Assembly (NCBI GenBank): GCA_934633985.1
Contig: CAKTYU010000001.1
Location: forward strand, 62,001 to 126,000
Direction of reading: 5' to 3'
DNA from: an uncultured Clostridia bacterium
Lineage (GTDB): Bacteria; Bacillota; Clostridia; Christensenellales; CAG-138
Length of the DNA stretch: 64,000 bases
Made by a program: the position numbers and the translations under genes. The notes beneath the pieces are model-generated. The model did not search any database. It was given only the letters and a program-made list of their open reading frames with translations, and was not told the origin of the DNA. Positions 27,611-35,823 of the stretch are shown here, piece after piece; position 1 is the stretch's first letter; the number at the start of each line of letters is the position of its first letter.

Positions 27611-27897
27611 AAACAAAAACTCCTGTCGCAGCAACTGAATATTGCTGGGACAGGAGTGATATTCCTGCGGTGCCACCCGGCTTGGCGCAAACTGCGCCCA
27701 CTTTGCGCGTACTGAATAATACGCTGGCCTTTGTTTACGGAGAGCCTTGCTCCGTCTCGCATACTCCAGGGATCATGCCCTGTTTCCGGTCGCCCTCAGA
27801 AGTCCATTCGATCCTGCCTTATTCTGCCGCGATCACACCACCCGCGGCTCTCTGAAGGAACAGCTTCAGGATCTACTTACTCTTCCTCAACGGTTTC
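27611..27897 (-). promoter_or_regulatory. T-box leader with TGG (Trp) specifier
   Basis: Read on the minus strand: stem I starts with GAGGAAGAGTAAGTAGATCC, the apical part contains AGAGAGCCGCGGGTGG, and the 3' side reads GGATCGAATGGACTTC, which places the specifier TGG at 27806-27804. Helices GATCC/GGATC and GGAAG/CTTC flank the loop. The T-box GGGTGGCACCGC lies at 27678-27667, and the terminator (stem 27649-27657 with 27619-27627, extended inward, then a T-run) at 27657-27611. Uncharged tRNA-Trp should switch the transporter operon on. Confidence 0.92.
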
Positions 27898-27901
27898 ATG
27901 C

Positions 27902-27930
27902 ATTGTAGCACCATGAAAGGCGGCTGTCAA
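27902..27930 (-). promoter_or_regulatory. Promoter of the Trp T-box operon
   Basis: On the minus strand TTGACA (27930-27925), 17-bp spacer, TACAAT (27907-27902). Confidence 0.88.
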
Positions 27931-28028
27931 GGAATTTATAAAAATTTCTTTTCAAAACAGCCATGGAATATACGGCGCAATGATGGTATGATATAAAATA
28001 TGAAAAATGCGGGAGGACGGTCACACGT

Positions 28029-28394
28029 ATGCGCTTTGTAGGCAATTTGCTATGGTTTATATTCGCGGGGCTTTGGCTCGGTTTGGGCTGGGCGCTGGCG
28101 GGCCTGCTCTGGTGCATAACCGTAATAGGCATACCCTGGGGCGTACAGTGCTTTAAGTTTGCGGGGCTCCTGTTCTTCCCCTTCGGCAAGGACGTGCGGC
28201 TGGGCGGCGGCGTGGGCTCCTTCATACTCAACGTAATATGGATATGCATAAGCGGCCTGCCCCTTTGCATCGAGGCGGCGGTCATAGGCTGCATACTGTG
28301 CGTCACCATAGTGGGCATACCCTTCGGCAAGCAGTGCTTTAAGTACGCAAAGCTGGCACTTATGCCGTTTGGCGCGGAAATAGTAAAAGTATAA
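28029..28394 (+). CDS. YccF-family inner-membrane protein
   Basis: 121 residues with two copies of the YccF repeat, each ending in the same pattern: VIGIPWGVQCFKFAGLLFFPFG and VGIPFGKQCFKYAKLALMPFG (both shortened here in meaning: GIP-G-QCFK-A). Four membrane segments. Function unknown in the family. GGGAGG precedes the ATG; the lipid kinase follows 27 bp later. Confidence 0.88.
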   Translation: MRFVGNLLWFIFAGLWLGLGWALAGLLWCITVIGIPWGVQCFKFAGLLFFPFGKDVRLGGGVGSFILNVIWICISGLPLCIEAAVIGCILCVTIVGIPFGKQCFKYAKLALMPFGAEIVKV

Positions 28395-28421
28395 TACGTC
28401 ATTTAAGGATAATTGGAGATC

Positions 28422-29339
28422 ATGGACATTACAGACAACACCCTCCTGCTCATCCTCAACCCGGAGGCGGGGCTGAGGTACGCGAGAAAGCTCCTGCCGG
28501 AGATAATAGCTCTGTTTACCGATTACGGCTATCAGTGCCTTGTGTTCGTTACCGAAAAGCGGGGGGACGCCACCGAATTTGTAAAAAAATACGGCGGGAG
28601 TGTCAAGTGCATAGTGAGCATAGGCGGGGACGGCACCTTTAACGAGACCGTCACCGGCGTCATGCAGGCGGGCCTCGATATACCGATAGGCTACATCCCC
28701 GCCGGCAGCACGAACGACTTTGCAAACAGCCTGCACCTCCCCTCGGATATTATGAGCGCGGCGAGGAACATAGTGGAGGGGGAGCCCGTATCCATAGACG
28801 TAGGCAGGTTCCAGCAGAGGTATTTCGCTTATGTGGCCTCCTTCGGCGCGTTTACGCGGGCGTCATACGAAACGCCGCAAAACGTCAAGAACGCCTTGGG
28901 GCATCTCGCCTATATACTGGAGGGCATGAAGAGCCTCGGCAGCATCCGCCCGGAACGGGTGAAGCTCATCGCCGATGGCAGGACATACGAGAGCGAGCTT
29001 CTCTTCGGCGCCGTGAGCAACTCCACCTCCCTCGGCGGATTGCTGACGCTGGATCCGGACGTGGTGGATATGAAGGATGGCAAGTTCGAGATAATGCTCG
29101 TACACATGCCTAATTCCGCCATGGAGCTGAACGAGATACTTACAGCCATAGCCAACAAGCAGTACGAGTGCAGCATGATAGACTTCATACGTACTGACAG
29201 GGCGGAGATATTCGCGAGCCCGGATATGGACTGGTCGCTGGACGGCGAGCATCAAAAGGGCAGCGAGCGCATAGTCATAGAAAACATACACAACGCATTG
29301 AGGATACTGACAAGGGAACCGCTTAAGGGCGAGGGATAG
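28422..29339 (+). CDS. Diacylglycerol/sphingosine-kinase-family lipid kinase
   Basis: 305 residues. The nucleotide-binding GGDGTFNE motif (near 70) and PAGSTNDFANSL (near 95) are those of the DgkB/YegS/sphingosine kinase superfamily, and a late DGEHQKG matches the C-terminal beta domain. It phosphorylates a lipid alcohol at the membrane face. In most Firmicutes this is diacylglycerol recycling; a sphingoid-type substrate is conceivable because of the serine-palmitoyltransferase-like gene 2.3 kb away, but nothing proves it. I chose ATG 28422; a TTG at 28413 is possible. Confidence 0.86.
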   Translation: MDITDNTLLLILNPEAGLRYARKLLPEIIALFTDYGYQCLVFVTEKRGDATEFVKKYGGSVKCIVSIGGDGTFNETVTGVMQAGLDIPIGYIPAGSTNDFANSLHLPSDIMSAARNIVEGEPVSIDVGRFQQRYFAYVASFGAFTRASYETPQNVKNALGHLAYILEGMKSLGSIRPERVKLIADGRTYESELLFGAVSNSTSLGGLLTLDPDVVDMKDGKFEIMLVHMPNSAMELNEILTAIANKQYECSMIDFIRTDRAEIFASPDMDWSLDGEHQKGSERIVIENIHNALRILTREPLKGEG

Positions 29340-29344
29340 ATCAA

Positions 29345-29368
29345 AAAAACACCCGAAAGGGTGTTTTT
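29345..29368. terminator. Bidirectional terminator
   Basis: 10-bp stem (29345-29354 with 29359-29368), GAAA loop, A- and T-runs inside the stem ends; between the lipid kinase (+) and the MATE gene (-). Confidence 0.88.
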
Positions 29369-29400
29369 CAATTGGCGCTTAAGCGGTAAAGGCAGCAGCT

Positions 29401-30744
29401 TTATTTTAGCTGGTAAAGCTGCTTTACCCTGCGGTAATAGAAGAAGAACGCTATGTCCGTCACTATCCATGATATTGGATAGGCGAGGCATACATTGAGC
29501 ATATTGGGGTGCGACCTGTATACTGTCGCTATCCATACCACCCTCAGCAGGCACACTCCCACGCCGATTATTATCACCGGGACTACCGCGTCGCCTATGC
29601 CACGGAGGACGCCGGAAATTATTTCTATGTACGTCCATGTGAAGTAGAGGGGCACCATGTAGAGCATTACCTGCCAGGTCTTGGCAAGCACGTCCGCGTC
29701 ATCGTTGAATATCGGCAGCACGGACCTGCCGACGCCCAAAAGGAGCGCGCTGAAAAGCAGCGTCACGCCCATGAACAGCTTAAGGCTCAGCTTTTCGCAG
29801 TCATGCACGCGATCCATGCGCCCCGCCCCGTAGTTCTGGGCGGCGAAGTTCATTACGGCTATGCCGGCGGCGTTGCTGCAGGCCCAGTAAAAGCCGTCTA
29901 TCTTGCCGCTGAGGGACCATGCCGCCACGGTCGCGGTGCCAAGAAGGTTTACTGCCACCTGGATTATCATGTTGGAAATGCCGTACATGGAGGATTGAAG
30001 CCCTGCGGGTATGCCTATGCGGAGCATACGGCCCAGCAGCTCGCGGTGCAGGCCTATGCCCTTTAGCGTTATGCGGTACGCCTCTTTGCTGCGCATGAGC
30101 TTAACGGTGGCCAGCACCGCGCTCATAAGCTGTGAGGCTATGGTGGCTATCGCCGCGCCGGCTACCCCCATCTTAAAGACCGCCACGAGCAGCAGGTCGA
30201 GGATTATGTTGGTGATGCAGCATACGAGAAGGTATATGAAGGGGCTCTTTGAATCGCCCACCGCCTGAAGCACGCCCGCCTCCATATTGTACAGGAGCTG
30301 TGCGGTAACGCCGAGAAAGACTATGCGAAGATAGACTGTGGATGCGGCTATGGTGTCCGGCGGGGACTGCAATATGCGAAGAAAGACCGGCGTGCAGGCG
30401 AAGCCGACCACCGTAAGCACTATGCCGGATATTATGCAGAAGGCAATCGCTGTGCCCGTGGCCTTTTGTATGGATTCCTCGTTCTTTGCGCCGAAAAGCT
30501 GGGCTATTACTACCGTGGAGCCGCCGGAGAGCGCCACGAAAAAGCCTATCAGAAGGTTGGTTATATGGGCGGCGCTCCCGCCTACGGCCGCCAGCGCTAT
30601 CGTGCCGACGAACTTGCCCACGACTATGGCGTCGGCGGCGTTATAGAGCTGCTGGAACATCGTCCCCGCGGCTATGGGCAGAAAATAGGCTATCAGCTTC
30701 TTGACGATACTGCCTTCAGTAAGGTCGTTTTTAACGTTGATCAT
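29401..30744 (-). CDS. MATE-family efflux transporter
   Basis: 447 residues and about 12 membrane segments. The N-terminal FLPIAAGTMFQQLYNAADAI and VGKFVGTIALAAVGGSAAH pattern is typical of MATE exporters (NorM/DinF branch). It uses ion gradients to export organic cations; substrate unknown. I start at MINVKNDLTEGS (30744), which has TGAGGT upstream, rather than at the frame opening 16 codons earlier. Confidence 0.9.
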   Translation of the reverse strand: MINVKNDLTEGSIVKKLIAYFLPIAAGTMFQQLYNAADAIVVGKFVGTIALAAVGGSAAHITNLLIGFFVALSGGSTVVIAQLFGAKNEESIQKATGTAIAFCIISGIVLTVVGFACTPVFLRILQSPPDTIAASTVYLRIVFLGVTAQLLYNMEAGVLQAVGDSKSPFIYLLVCCITNIILDLLLVAVFKMGVAGAAIATIASQLMSAVLATVKLMRSKEAYRITLKGIGLHRELLGRMLRIGIPAGLQSSMYGISNMIIQVAVNLLGTATVAAWSLSGKIDGFYWACSNAAGIAVMNFAAQNYGAGRMDRVHDCEKLSLKLFMGVTLLFSALLLGVGRSVLPIFNDDADVLAKTWQVMLYMVPLYFTWTYIEIISGVLRGIGDAVVPVIIIGVGVCLLRVVWIATVYRSHPNMLNVCLAYPISWIVTDIAFFFYYRRVKQLYQLK

Positions 30745-30846
30745 TTCGGTAAACCTCACAAATAAGCTAAAACGGCAAAGTAAAGCATACACCAGAAGCG
30801 GGGCAAAAGCAACTGATTTAATTAGCGGTTTTGCTTTGGTGAGGTA

Positions 30847-31632
30847 TCAGCGGTATATCCTGCCCACCAGCCAGTTTACGGCGGTTGCGGGCAGCAGCTT
30901 GTTGATGAGGGTGAACAGCTTATACTGCGCCCCCACGGTGTACAGCGCACAGCATTTTTTGGCGCTTGCCGCCTTTAGTATGACCCTTGCCACCGCCTCC
31001 GGTGGCATGCCGTTTTGCTCGTCATGCTCCATCACGGCTACCGCGTGGTCCAGGGATTTATATATATCGCCTCCCGTGTGGGATTTTTTCCTCGCGGCGG
31101 TGAAGCCCGTGCGTATGTCCCCGGGCTGCACGGCGCATACCTGTATGCCGAAGGGGCGGACTTCATTGCGCAGGGCGAGCGTAAGGGAGTTTATCGCCGC
31201 CTTCGCCGCGGAATAGAAGGACTGATAGGGTATTGCTATGGGCGCGGCGACAGAGCTCAGGTTGATTATCCTGCCGCCGGACTGGGCGCGCATCTGCGGC
31301 AGCACAGCCTGTATGCAGTTGAACGCGCCGTAAAAGTTCACCTCGAGCTGGGCGTGGGCGTCGGCGGGGTCGGTAAACTCCACCGGCCCGGATATGCCGA
31401 AGCCGGCGTTGTTTACGAGGAGGTCTATGCGCCCCTCCTTTTCTATTACCCTCGCCGTGGCGGCGGCGATGCTGTCCGGGCTTGTCACGTCCGCCGTTAT
31501 GTGAATGACGCCGCCGTAATCCTCCCCCCTGCGGCTGAACTCGTATACGGTATAGCCGTTTTCGCAGAGCATTAGGGCGGTTGCCCTGCCTATGCCGCTG
31601 CTCCCGCCTGTTACGATAGCTGTCTTTTTCAT
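30847..31632 (-). CDS. Short-chain dehydrogenase/reductase paired with an alpha-oxoamine synthase
   Basis: 261 residues, classical SDR: TGGSSGIGRAT nucleotide site (residues 8-18), NNAGFG, catalytic Ser in NLSSVAAP, YSAAK catalytic Tyr/Lys. The C terminus (LINKLLPATAVNWLVGRIY) is hydrophobic and may touch the membrane. Its start overlaps the stop of the upstream PLP enzyme by 4 bases (ATGA-type overlap), so the two are translationally coupled. The product of an alpha-oxoamine synthase is a 3-keto-amine, and a 3-ketosphinganine reductase is itself an SDR, so reduction of that ketone is the natural reading; this is inference from context. Confidence 0.85.
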   Translation of the reverse strand: MKKTAIVTGGSSGIGRATALMLCENGYTVYEFSRRGEDYGGVIHITADVTSPDSIAAATARVIEKEGRIDLLVNNAGFGISGPVEFTDPADAHAQLEVNFYGAFNCIQAVLPQMRAQSGGRIINLSSVAAPIAIPYQSFYSAAKAAINSLTLALRNEVRPFGIQVCAVQPGDIRTGFTAARKKSHTGGDIYKSLDHAVAVMEHDEQNGMPPEAVARVILKAASAKKCCALYTVGAQYKLFTLINKLLPATAVNWLVGRIYR

Positions 31633-32804
31633 CTGTTATCCTCCAGTACGCTGCCGAGTATGTCCATGGCCTCGTCGAGTATCTCATCGGTATGGGTAGC
31701 CATATAGCTGGTGCGGAGCAGGCACTCTGTCATGGGTGTGGCCGGGGGCAGCACGGGGTTGACGTACACGCCGCCGTCGTATGCGCGCTTTGCCATAATC
31801 AGGGTGTTTTCCGGGTCGTGGGTGTATATGGGGATTATGGGTACGCCGGTGAGCTTGTGGGGTATGCCGCGCTCGGTAAGGCCCTTCTGCACGTGATCGG
31901 ATATATCCTTTAGCCTCTGCACCCGCCAAGGCTCCTTTTTAAGCACCCTTAGCGACGCCAGGGCGCAGGCGCAGCTTGCGGGCGGTATGCTGGCGGCGAA
32001 TATAAAGGGGCGGGAGTTATGGCGGACGTGCTCCGCTATGAATTTTGACGACGCCATATATCCGCCCAGGCTTGCGAGTGACTTGCTGAAGGTGCCCATG
32101 TATACGTCTATCTCGTCCTCGAGGCCGTAATAGCTGGGGGTGCCTCTGCCCCCCTCGCCTAACACGCCCAAGCCGTGGGCGTCGTCTACCATTATACGCG
32201 CCCCGTATTGCCTGGCAAGGCGGACTATCTCCGGCAGGTTCGCGATGTCCCCGCCCATGCTGAACACGCCGTCCGTCACTATCAGGCAGCCCGCGGAGTC
32301 CGGCACCTCCTTAAGCCTTTTTTCAAGATCGGCCATATCGCCGTGGCGGTAGCGCAGCATGGTGGCTTGGGACAGGCGGCAGCCGTCGTATATGCTCGCG
32401 TGGTTCTCGCGGTCGCACAGTATATAGTCGTGGCGGCCTGCGAGGGCGCTTATAATGCCAAGGTTGGACTGGAAGCCGGATGGGAAGGTAACCACAGCCT
32501 CCTTATGCAGAAAGTCCGCAAGCTCCTCCTCCAGCTCGAGGTGCATTTTTAAGGTGCCGTTGAGGAAGCGGGAGCCGGAGCAGCCGGAGCCGTACTGATC
32601 GAGGGCTCTCTTGCCGGCCTCTATGACCTCCGGGTTGTTGGTAAGGCCGAGATAGTTGTTGGAGCCGAGCATTATGCGCCGCTTGCCCTCCATTATTACC
32701 TGGATATCCTGCCGCGTTTCCAGCGCGTGAAAATAGGGGTATATGCCCTTTGCCTTTGCCTCGGCGGCCAGTTCGCAGGGCCTGAGCTTTTCGAATAAGT
32801 CCAT
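31629..32804 (-). CDS. Serine palmitoyltransferase-like alpha-oxoamine synthase
   Basis: 391 residues, PLP fold type I. Visible: MLGSNNYLGLT, GCSGSRFLNGTLKMHLELE, the cofactor-stacking His135 in ENHASIYDG, DDAHGLGVLG (residues 207-216) and the PLP lysine K241 in GTFSKSLASLGGY. The family includes BioF, KBL, HemA and serine palmitoyltransferase. The stretches IYPYFHALET, SGSRFLNGTL and TFPSGFQSNLG match what I recall of Bacteroidetes SPT better than KBL (which has MASVRFICGT). Expected reaction: condensation of an amino acid with an acyl-thioester, releasing CO2. It starts with AAGGAGG and forms a two-gene operon with the SDR. Substrates are not proven. Confidence 0.8.
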   Translation of the reverse strand: MDLFEKLRPCELAAEAKAKGIYPYFHALETRQDIQVIMEGKRRIMLGSNNYLGLTNNPEVIEAGKRALDQYGSGCSGSRFLNGTLKMHLELEEELADFLHKEAVVTFPSGFQSNLGIISALAGRHDYILCDRENHASIYDGCRLSQATMLRYRHGDMADLEKRLKEVPDSAGCLIVTDGVFSMGGDIANLPEIVRLARQYGARIMVDDAHGLGVLGEGGRGTPSYYGLEDEIDVYMGTFSKSLASLGGYMASSKFIAEHVRHNSRPFIFAASIPPASCACALASLRVLKKEPWRVQRLKDISDHVQKGLTERGIPHKLTGVPIIPIYTHDPENTLIMAKRAYDGGVYVNPVLPPATPMTECLLRTSYMATHTDEILDEAMDILGSVLEDNR

Positions 32805-33024
32805 CGTGCCTCCTTATCGAGCGTATAAAATGGTTAAAATAATTGAACCAATGAATTATTAAAATATTTTAATCAAATGGAAGCGATTAGTCAAGGCACT
32901 ATGTATATATATTGATAAGGCTAAGAAAAAATTAACATTGCCTGGACATGATAACGGTTCATATAGAATGCTTGCATGATGCGATCAATTTTGCTATGCT
33001 TATCGTCAGAAAGGGGAAATGAAT

Positions 33025-33486
33025 ATGACTTTTGGAGAGTTTTTTAAGGGGCTTGCAGAAAATCGCCCCCTCGTGAGCGCGGTGACGGCGTGGGCCGTGG
33101 CGCAGGTTTTAAAAACGATAATAAACTATCTCATAAATAAAGAATGGAAGGCGGAGCGGCTTTGGGGAAGCGGCGGAATGCCAAGCTCCCACTCTGCGAC
33201 GGTGTGCGCCTTTCTGGTGGCCACGGCCTTTAACTATGGCCCGGGCTCGTTTAATTTTGCCATGGCGGTGCTGTTCGCGATAGTCGTGATACACGACGCC
33301 CGTGGTGTGCGGCTGGAGACAGGGCGCCAGGCGGAGATACTTAATTCCATAACCCGCTTTCTGCGCTCCCGGGACAGCAGGATAGAGCTGCCGGAGGAGG
33401 ACCTTAAGGAGCTGGTGGGCCACACCCCCTTCCAGGTGGCGGTGGGCTCTGCCATAGGCATAATAGTCGGGCTTTTGATACATTAA
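33025..33486 (+). CDS. Divergent PAP2-family membrane protein
   Basis: 153 residues. The GSGGMPSSHSATVCAF stretch and the later VIHDARGVRLETGRQAEILN are the family hallmarks of the DUF212 'divergent PAP2' group; about four membrane segments. The PAP2-like motif suggests a phosphatase or phosphotransferase on a lipid phosphate, but this group is untested. The ATG at 33025 is 8 bases from AAGGGG. It is divergent from the SPT-like operon, separated by a 200-bp AT-rich promoter region (32820-33018). Confidence 0.87.
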   Translation: MTFGEFFKGLAENRPLVSAVTAWAVAQVLKTIINYLINKEWKAERLWGSGGMPSSHSATVCAFLVATAFNYGPGSFNFAMAVLFAIVVIHDARGVRLETGRQAEILNSITRFLRSRDSRIELPEEDLKELVGHTPFQVAVGSAIGIIVGLLIH

Positions 33487-33514
33487 AGCGGCGCGGAACG
33501 TGCGGCATGTATGC

Positions 33515-33545
33515 AAGGGATACCCAAAGAGGTATTCCCTTTTTG
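33515..33545 (+). terminator. Terminator after the PAP2-like gene
   Basis: 10-bp stem with one bulged base (33515-33524 with 33531-33541), then TTTT. Confidence 0.75.
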
Positions 33546-33625
33546 ATTGGCGGTTGCGGCGGGAGGGGCGCGGTGTTAGGCTATGCCTATAACGAGCGTT
33601 CGAGAAAATAAGACGGGAGGAAAGC

Positions 33626-34018
33626 ATGATACACAGGCAATTCGCGCAGAGGCGCAGGCTCATGGCGGAGGAGGCGGTGAAGAGGGTCACGCTGACGCTC
33701 ACGGGGAGCTTCGACCATTCCGGCATATTCGGCGAAAGGTATGTGGCCATCGGCGGGGAGATGATCACCTAGCTGGGCGCATACCACGTGGAGCGGGGCA
33801 GCACCGTAATACTCCATACGAAGATAAGCCCCGTAATGGGCGGAAACGACAGCTACGGCATATTCGTGAACGGAAGCTGCGTCAGGGACGCTTTAAAGTG
33901 CATAAATCAGGGCCCGGACTACGAGTATACCGTCACGCAAAGCTGCACGGTAAACGGTCAGGGCAATGTACACGCAAGGGGCGGCTACGCAAGGATAGAC
34001 GTGACCACAGAAGGATAA
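33626..34018 (+). pseudogene. Small protein gene interrupted by one in-frame TAG
   Basis: A GGGAGG ribosome site at 33615-33620 and ATG at 33626 open a frame of 48 codons that hits TAG at 33770-33772 and then stays open in the same frame to TAA at 34016-34018. With the stop read through, the product would be 130 residues. The text around the stop (VAIGGEMIT-stop-LGAYHVERGSTVIL) and NGSCV resembles beta-rich repeats of phage structural proteins (pattern 'I-G-x-x-Y-T-x-x-G-x-Y-x-V-x-x-G-T'), a weak resemblance only. Codon use is the same on both sides, so the mutation looks recent, or is a sequencing error, or is read through. No tRNA for TAG is in the window. Confidence 0.65.
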
Positions 34019-34056
34019 GCGCATATTAAGAAAATGTAAACAGCGGGCGGCAGGCG

Positions 34057-34104
34057 TTGACATATATAGAATGTCGATATAAGATATGTATAGAATACCG
34101 ATAT
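34057..34104 (+). promoter_or_regulatory. Promoter with two direct repeats, likely PadR operator
   Basis: TTGACA (34057-34062) with TAAGAT 17 bp downstream (34080-34085). Two 16-bp direct repeats, TATAGAATGTCGATAT at 34065-34080 and TATAGAATACCGATAT at 34089-34104, agree at 14 of 16 positions and are 24 bp apart. They overlap the spacer, the -10 and the ribosome site region of the PadR gene, which fits autorepression. Confidence 0.6.
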
Positions 34105-34117
34105 GTGGAGGACATGT

Positions 34118-34453
34118 ATGGACAGGACGCTTGTGACCCGCAGCACGGGTATGCTGCTGCTGAAGCTGATTGAAAGCGAGGATATGTACGGCTATCAGAT
34201 GATAGAGGAGCTGGCGAGGCGGTCTGACGATACCTTTACGCTAAAGGCCGGGACGCTTTATCCCATGCTCCACGACCTTGAAAAGGCGGGGCTGATAACA
34301 GCATACGAAAAAACGGCGGATACCGGCAGGGTAAGGAAATATTACAGCATAACAAAGGCTGGCAGGGCGGAGCTTTCCGCCAAAACCAGGGAGTGGCGGG
34401 AGTTTTCCCGCGCCCTTGACAAGGTGCTTGGAGGTGTGAGCTATGCCTTCTGA
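34118..34453 (+). CDS. PadR-family transcriptional regulator
   Basis: 111 residues. The winged-helix core LLLKLIESEDMYGYQMIEEL, LKAGTLYPMLHDLEKAGLI and RKYYSITKAGRAEL is typical of short (PadR-s2) members. The ATG at 34118 follows GGAGGA at 34107-34112. It overlaps the HAAS-SEDS gene by 11 bp, a usual PadR plus HAAS-domain membrane protein pair in Firmicutes; the effector is unknown. Confidence 0.93.
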   Translation: MDRTLVTRSTGMLLLKLIESEDMYGYQMIEELARRSDDTFTLKAGTLYPMLHDLEKAGLITAYEKTADTGRVRKYYSITKAGRAELSAKTREWREFSRALDKVLGGVSYAF

Positions 34454-35783
34454 CAGGGTAAACGAATACCTAAAAAGCGTATGCGCCGAGGTACGCTGGA
34501 GGCAGGCGCACGACGCGGTGCGGGAGGAGCTTGCCGCCCACATAGAGGATCAGACCGAAGCGTATATGCGCTCGGGCATGGAGAGGGAAGCGGCGGAGCG
34601 GAAGGCAGTAGAAAGCATGGGGAGCCCGGCGGAGACAGGACTTCGCCTCGACGCGAGCTACCGGCCCAAGCCCCAGCGGGGGCCGGTGATCATGCTGACA
34701 GCACTGCTTATGATAAGCGCCGCCTGCAGATTTATGGAATATGGAAACGGCGGCAGCTCATTAGGCAAATTTATTATTGCCGCCTGTATAGGCTGCGGGC
34801 TGTTTGTCTGGCTGTATAATGCAAACCTTTACCGGCTGGCGGGGTTGTCATGGCAGGCTTATATTGCGGTGATAGCACTATGCCTTGCTGCACTTCCGCT
34901 GTGCTATTCCCGCGGACCCAGCGAGATGATAGTGCTTCAGACGGCTGCCATAACCATACCGGCGCTGTTTGCCGGCTGGCTGTATGTATGCAGGGGCTTT
35001 GGGGGGCTGCTCACAGGCGGGGCGATGCTGGTGATACCGATAGCGGGAATGCTTATGGCTCCATATACGGGAGCAGCCGTTAACGTCGCCGTTGCGTGCC
35101 TTGCGGTAATAGCGTTTGCCTCGGTATGGGGGCTTTGCGGAAAGAACAGGTGGCTGCCCATAGCGTTAAGCTGGGGCGGCGTGCTGTGCGGCGGCTATGG
35201 GCTGCTCAGGTCAAATGCGCGCTGGTGGCAGCGCGTTGCGGCGATGCTGCGCCCGGAGGCGTTTCCCGAGGAGTACAGTTACCAGATAAGGGTGATAAGG
35301 GATATGCTGCGCGCCTCGAGGCCCATAGGCCGCGGACAGGATACTGAAATGACGCGGTATTCCATGTTCTTTAAAAGGGACGGGGGCATAGGCCGCGATG
35401 CGTATGTGGATTTCATGCTCACCACAATAGCCCACCGGTACGGCTGGGTGATCGCCCTGATAATAGCCGCGGTGCTGATAGGGCTCATAGCGATGCTGTT
35501 CTTTAAGGCGCTGAGGCTTACGAGCCTGTTCGGCAAAATCATGGGCTGCGGTATCTGCGCGTCGCTTTTGATGCAGGCGGTGCAGTACATGCTCGGCAAC
35601 TGCGGTATTGTGATAATGGGCTGGCTGCCGCTGCCATTTCTTTCCTACGGCAATACGTCGCTGGTGATGAATATGGCTATGGTGGGGCTGCTCTGCTCCC
35701 TGATGCGCTCCGACGGGCTCTATGCGGACAAGGAGGCAAAGCCCTTAGGCAGGCTCAGGCTGCGGCTGGAGTGGCAGGAATAA
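34443..35783 (+). CDS. FtsW/RodA/SpoVE-family (SEDS) protein with N-terminal HAAS domain
   Basis: 446 residues. The first 75 are a soluble HAAS/permease-prefix domain (VREELAAHIEDQTEAYMRSG and AVESMGSPAETG). The rest has about 10 membrane segments ending in the SEDS signature region WLPLPFLSYGNTSLVMNMAMVGLL, and AYVDFMLTTIAHRYGW aligns with the TDFIFAVIAEE region of RodA/FtsW that carries an important Asp. SEDS proteins polymerise peptidoglycan glycan strands. The Glu-Glu of that loop is replaced here (HR), so activity is uncertain. Fusion to HAAS and coupling to PadR suggest a conditionally expressed cell-wall synthase. Confidence 0.82.
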   Translation: MPSDRVNEYLKSVCAEVRWRQAHDAVREELAAHIEDQTEAYMRSGMEREAAERKAVESMGSPAETGLRLDASYRPKPQRGPVIMLTALLMISAACRFMEYGNGGSSLGKFIIAACIGCGLFVWLYNANLYRLAGLSWQAYIAVIALCLAALPLCYSRGPSEMIVLQTAAITIPALFAGWLYVCRGFGGLLTGGAMLVIPIAGMLMAPYTGAAVNVAVACLAVIAFASVWGLCGKNRWLPIALSWGGVLCGGYGLLRSNARWWQRVAAMLRPEAFPEEYSYQIRVIRDMLRASRPIGRGQDTEMTRYSMFFKRDGGIGRDAYVDFMLTTIAHRYGWVIALIIAAVLIGLIAMLFFKALRLTSLFGKIMGCGICASLLMQAVQYMLGNCGIVIMGWLPLPFLSYGNTSLVMNMAMVGLLCSLMRSDGLYADKEAKPLGRLRLRLEWQE

Positions 35784-35817
35784 ATAAAATGGGCTGCAAA
35801 AGCAGCCCATTTTATTT
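35782..35817. terminator. Bidirectional terminator
   Basis: 16-bp perfect stem (35782-35797 with 35802-35817), loop AAAA, between HAAS-SEDS (+) and pepT (-). Confidence 0.9.
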
Positions 35818-35823
35818 GTATAT

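Noticed and set aside
31629..32804. Annotation as 2-amino-3-ketobutyrate CoA ligase (KBL) or BioF
   Set aside because: Motifs fit the SPT branch better and no threonine dehydrogenase or biotin genes are adjacent; kept as an alternative only.
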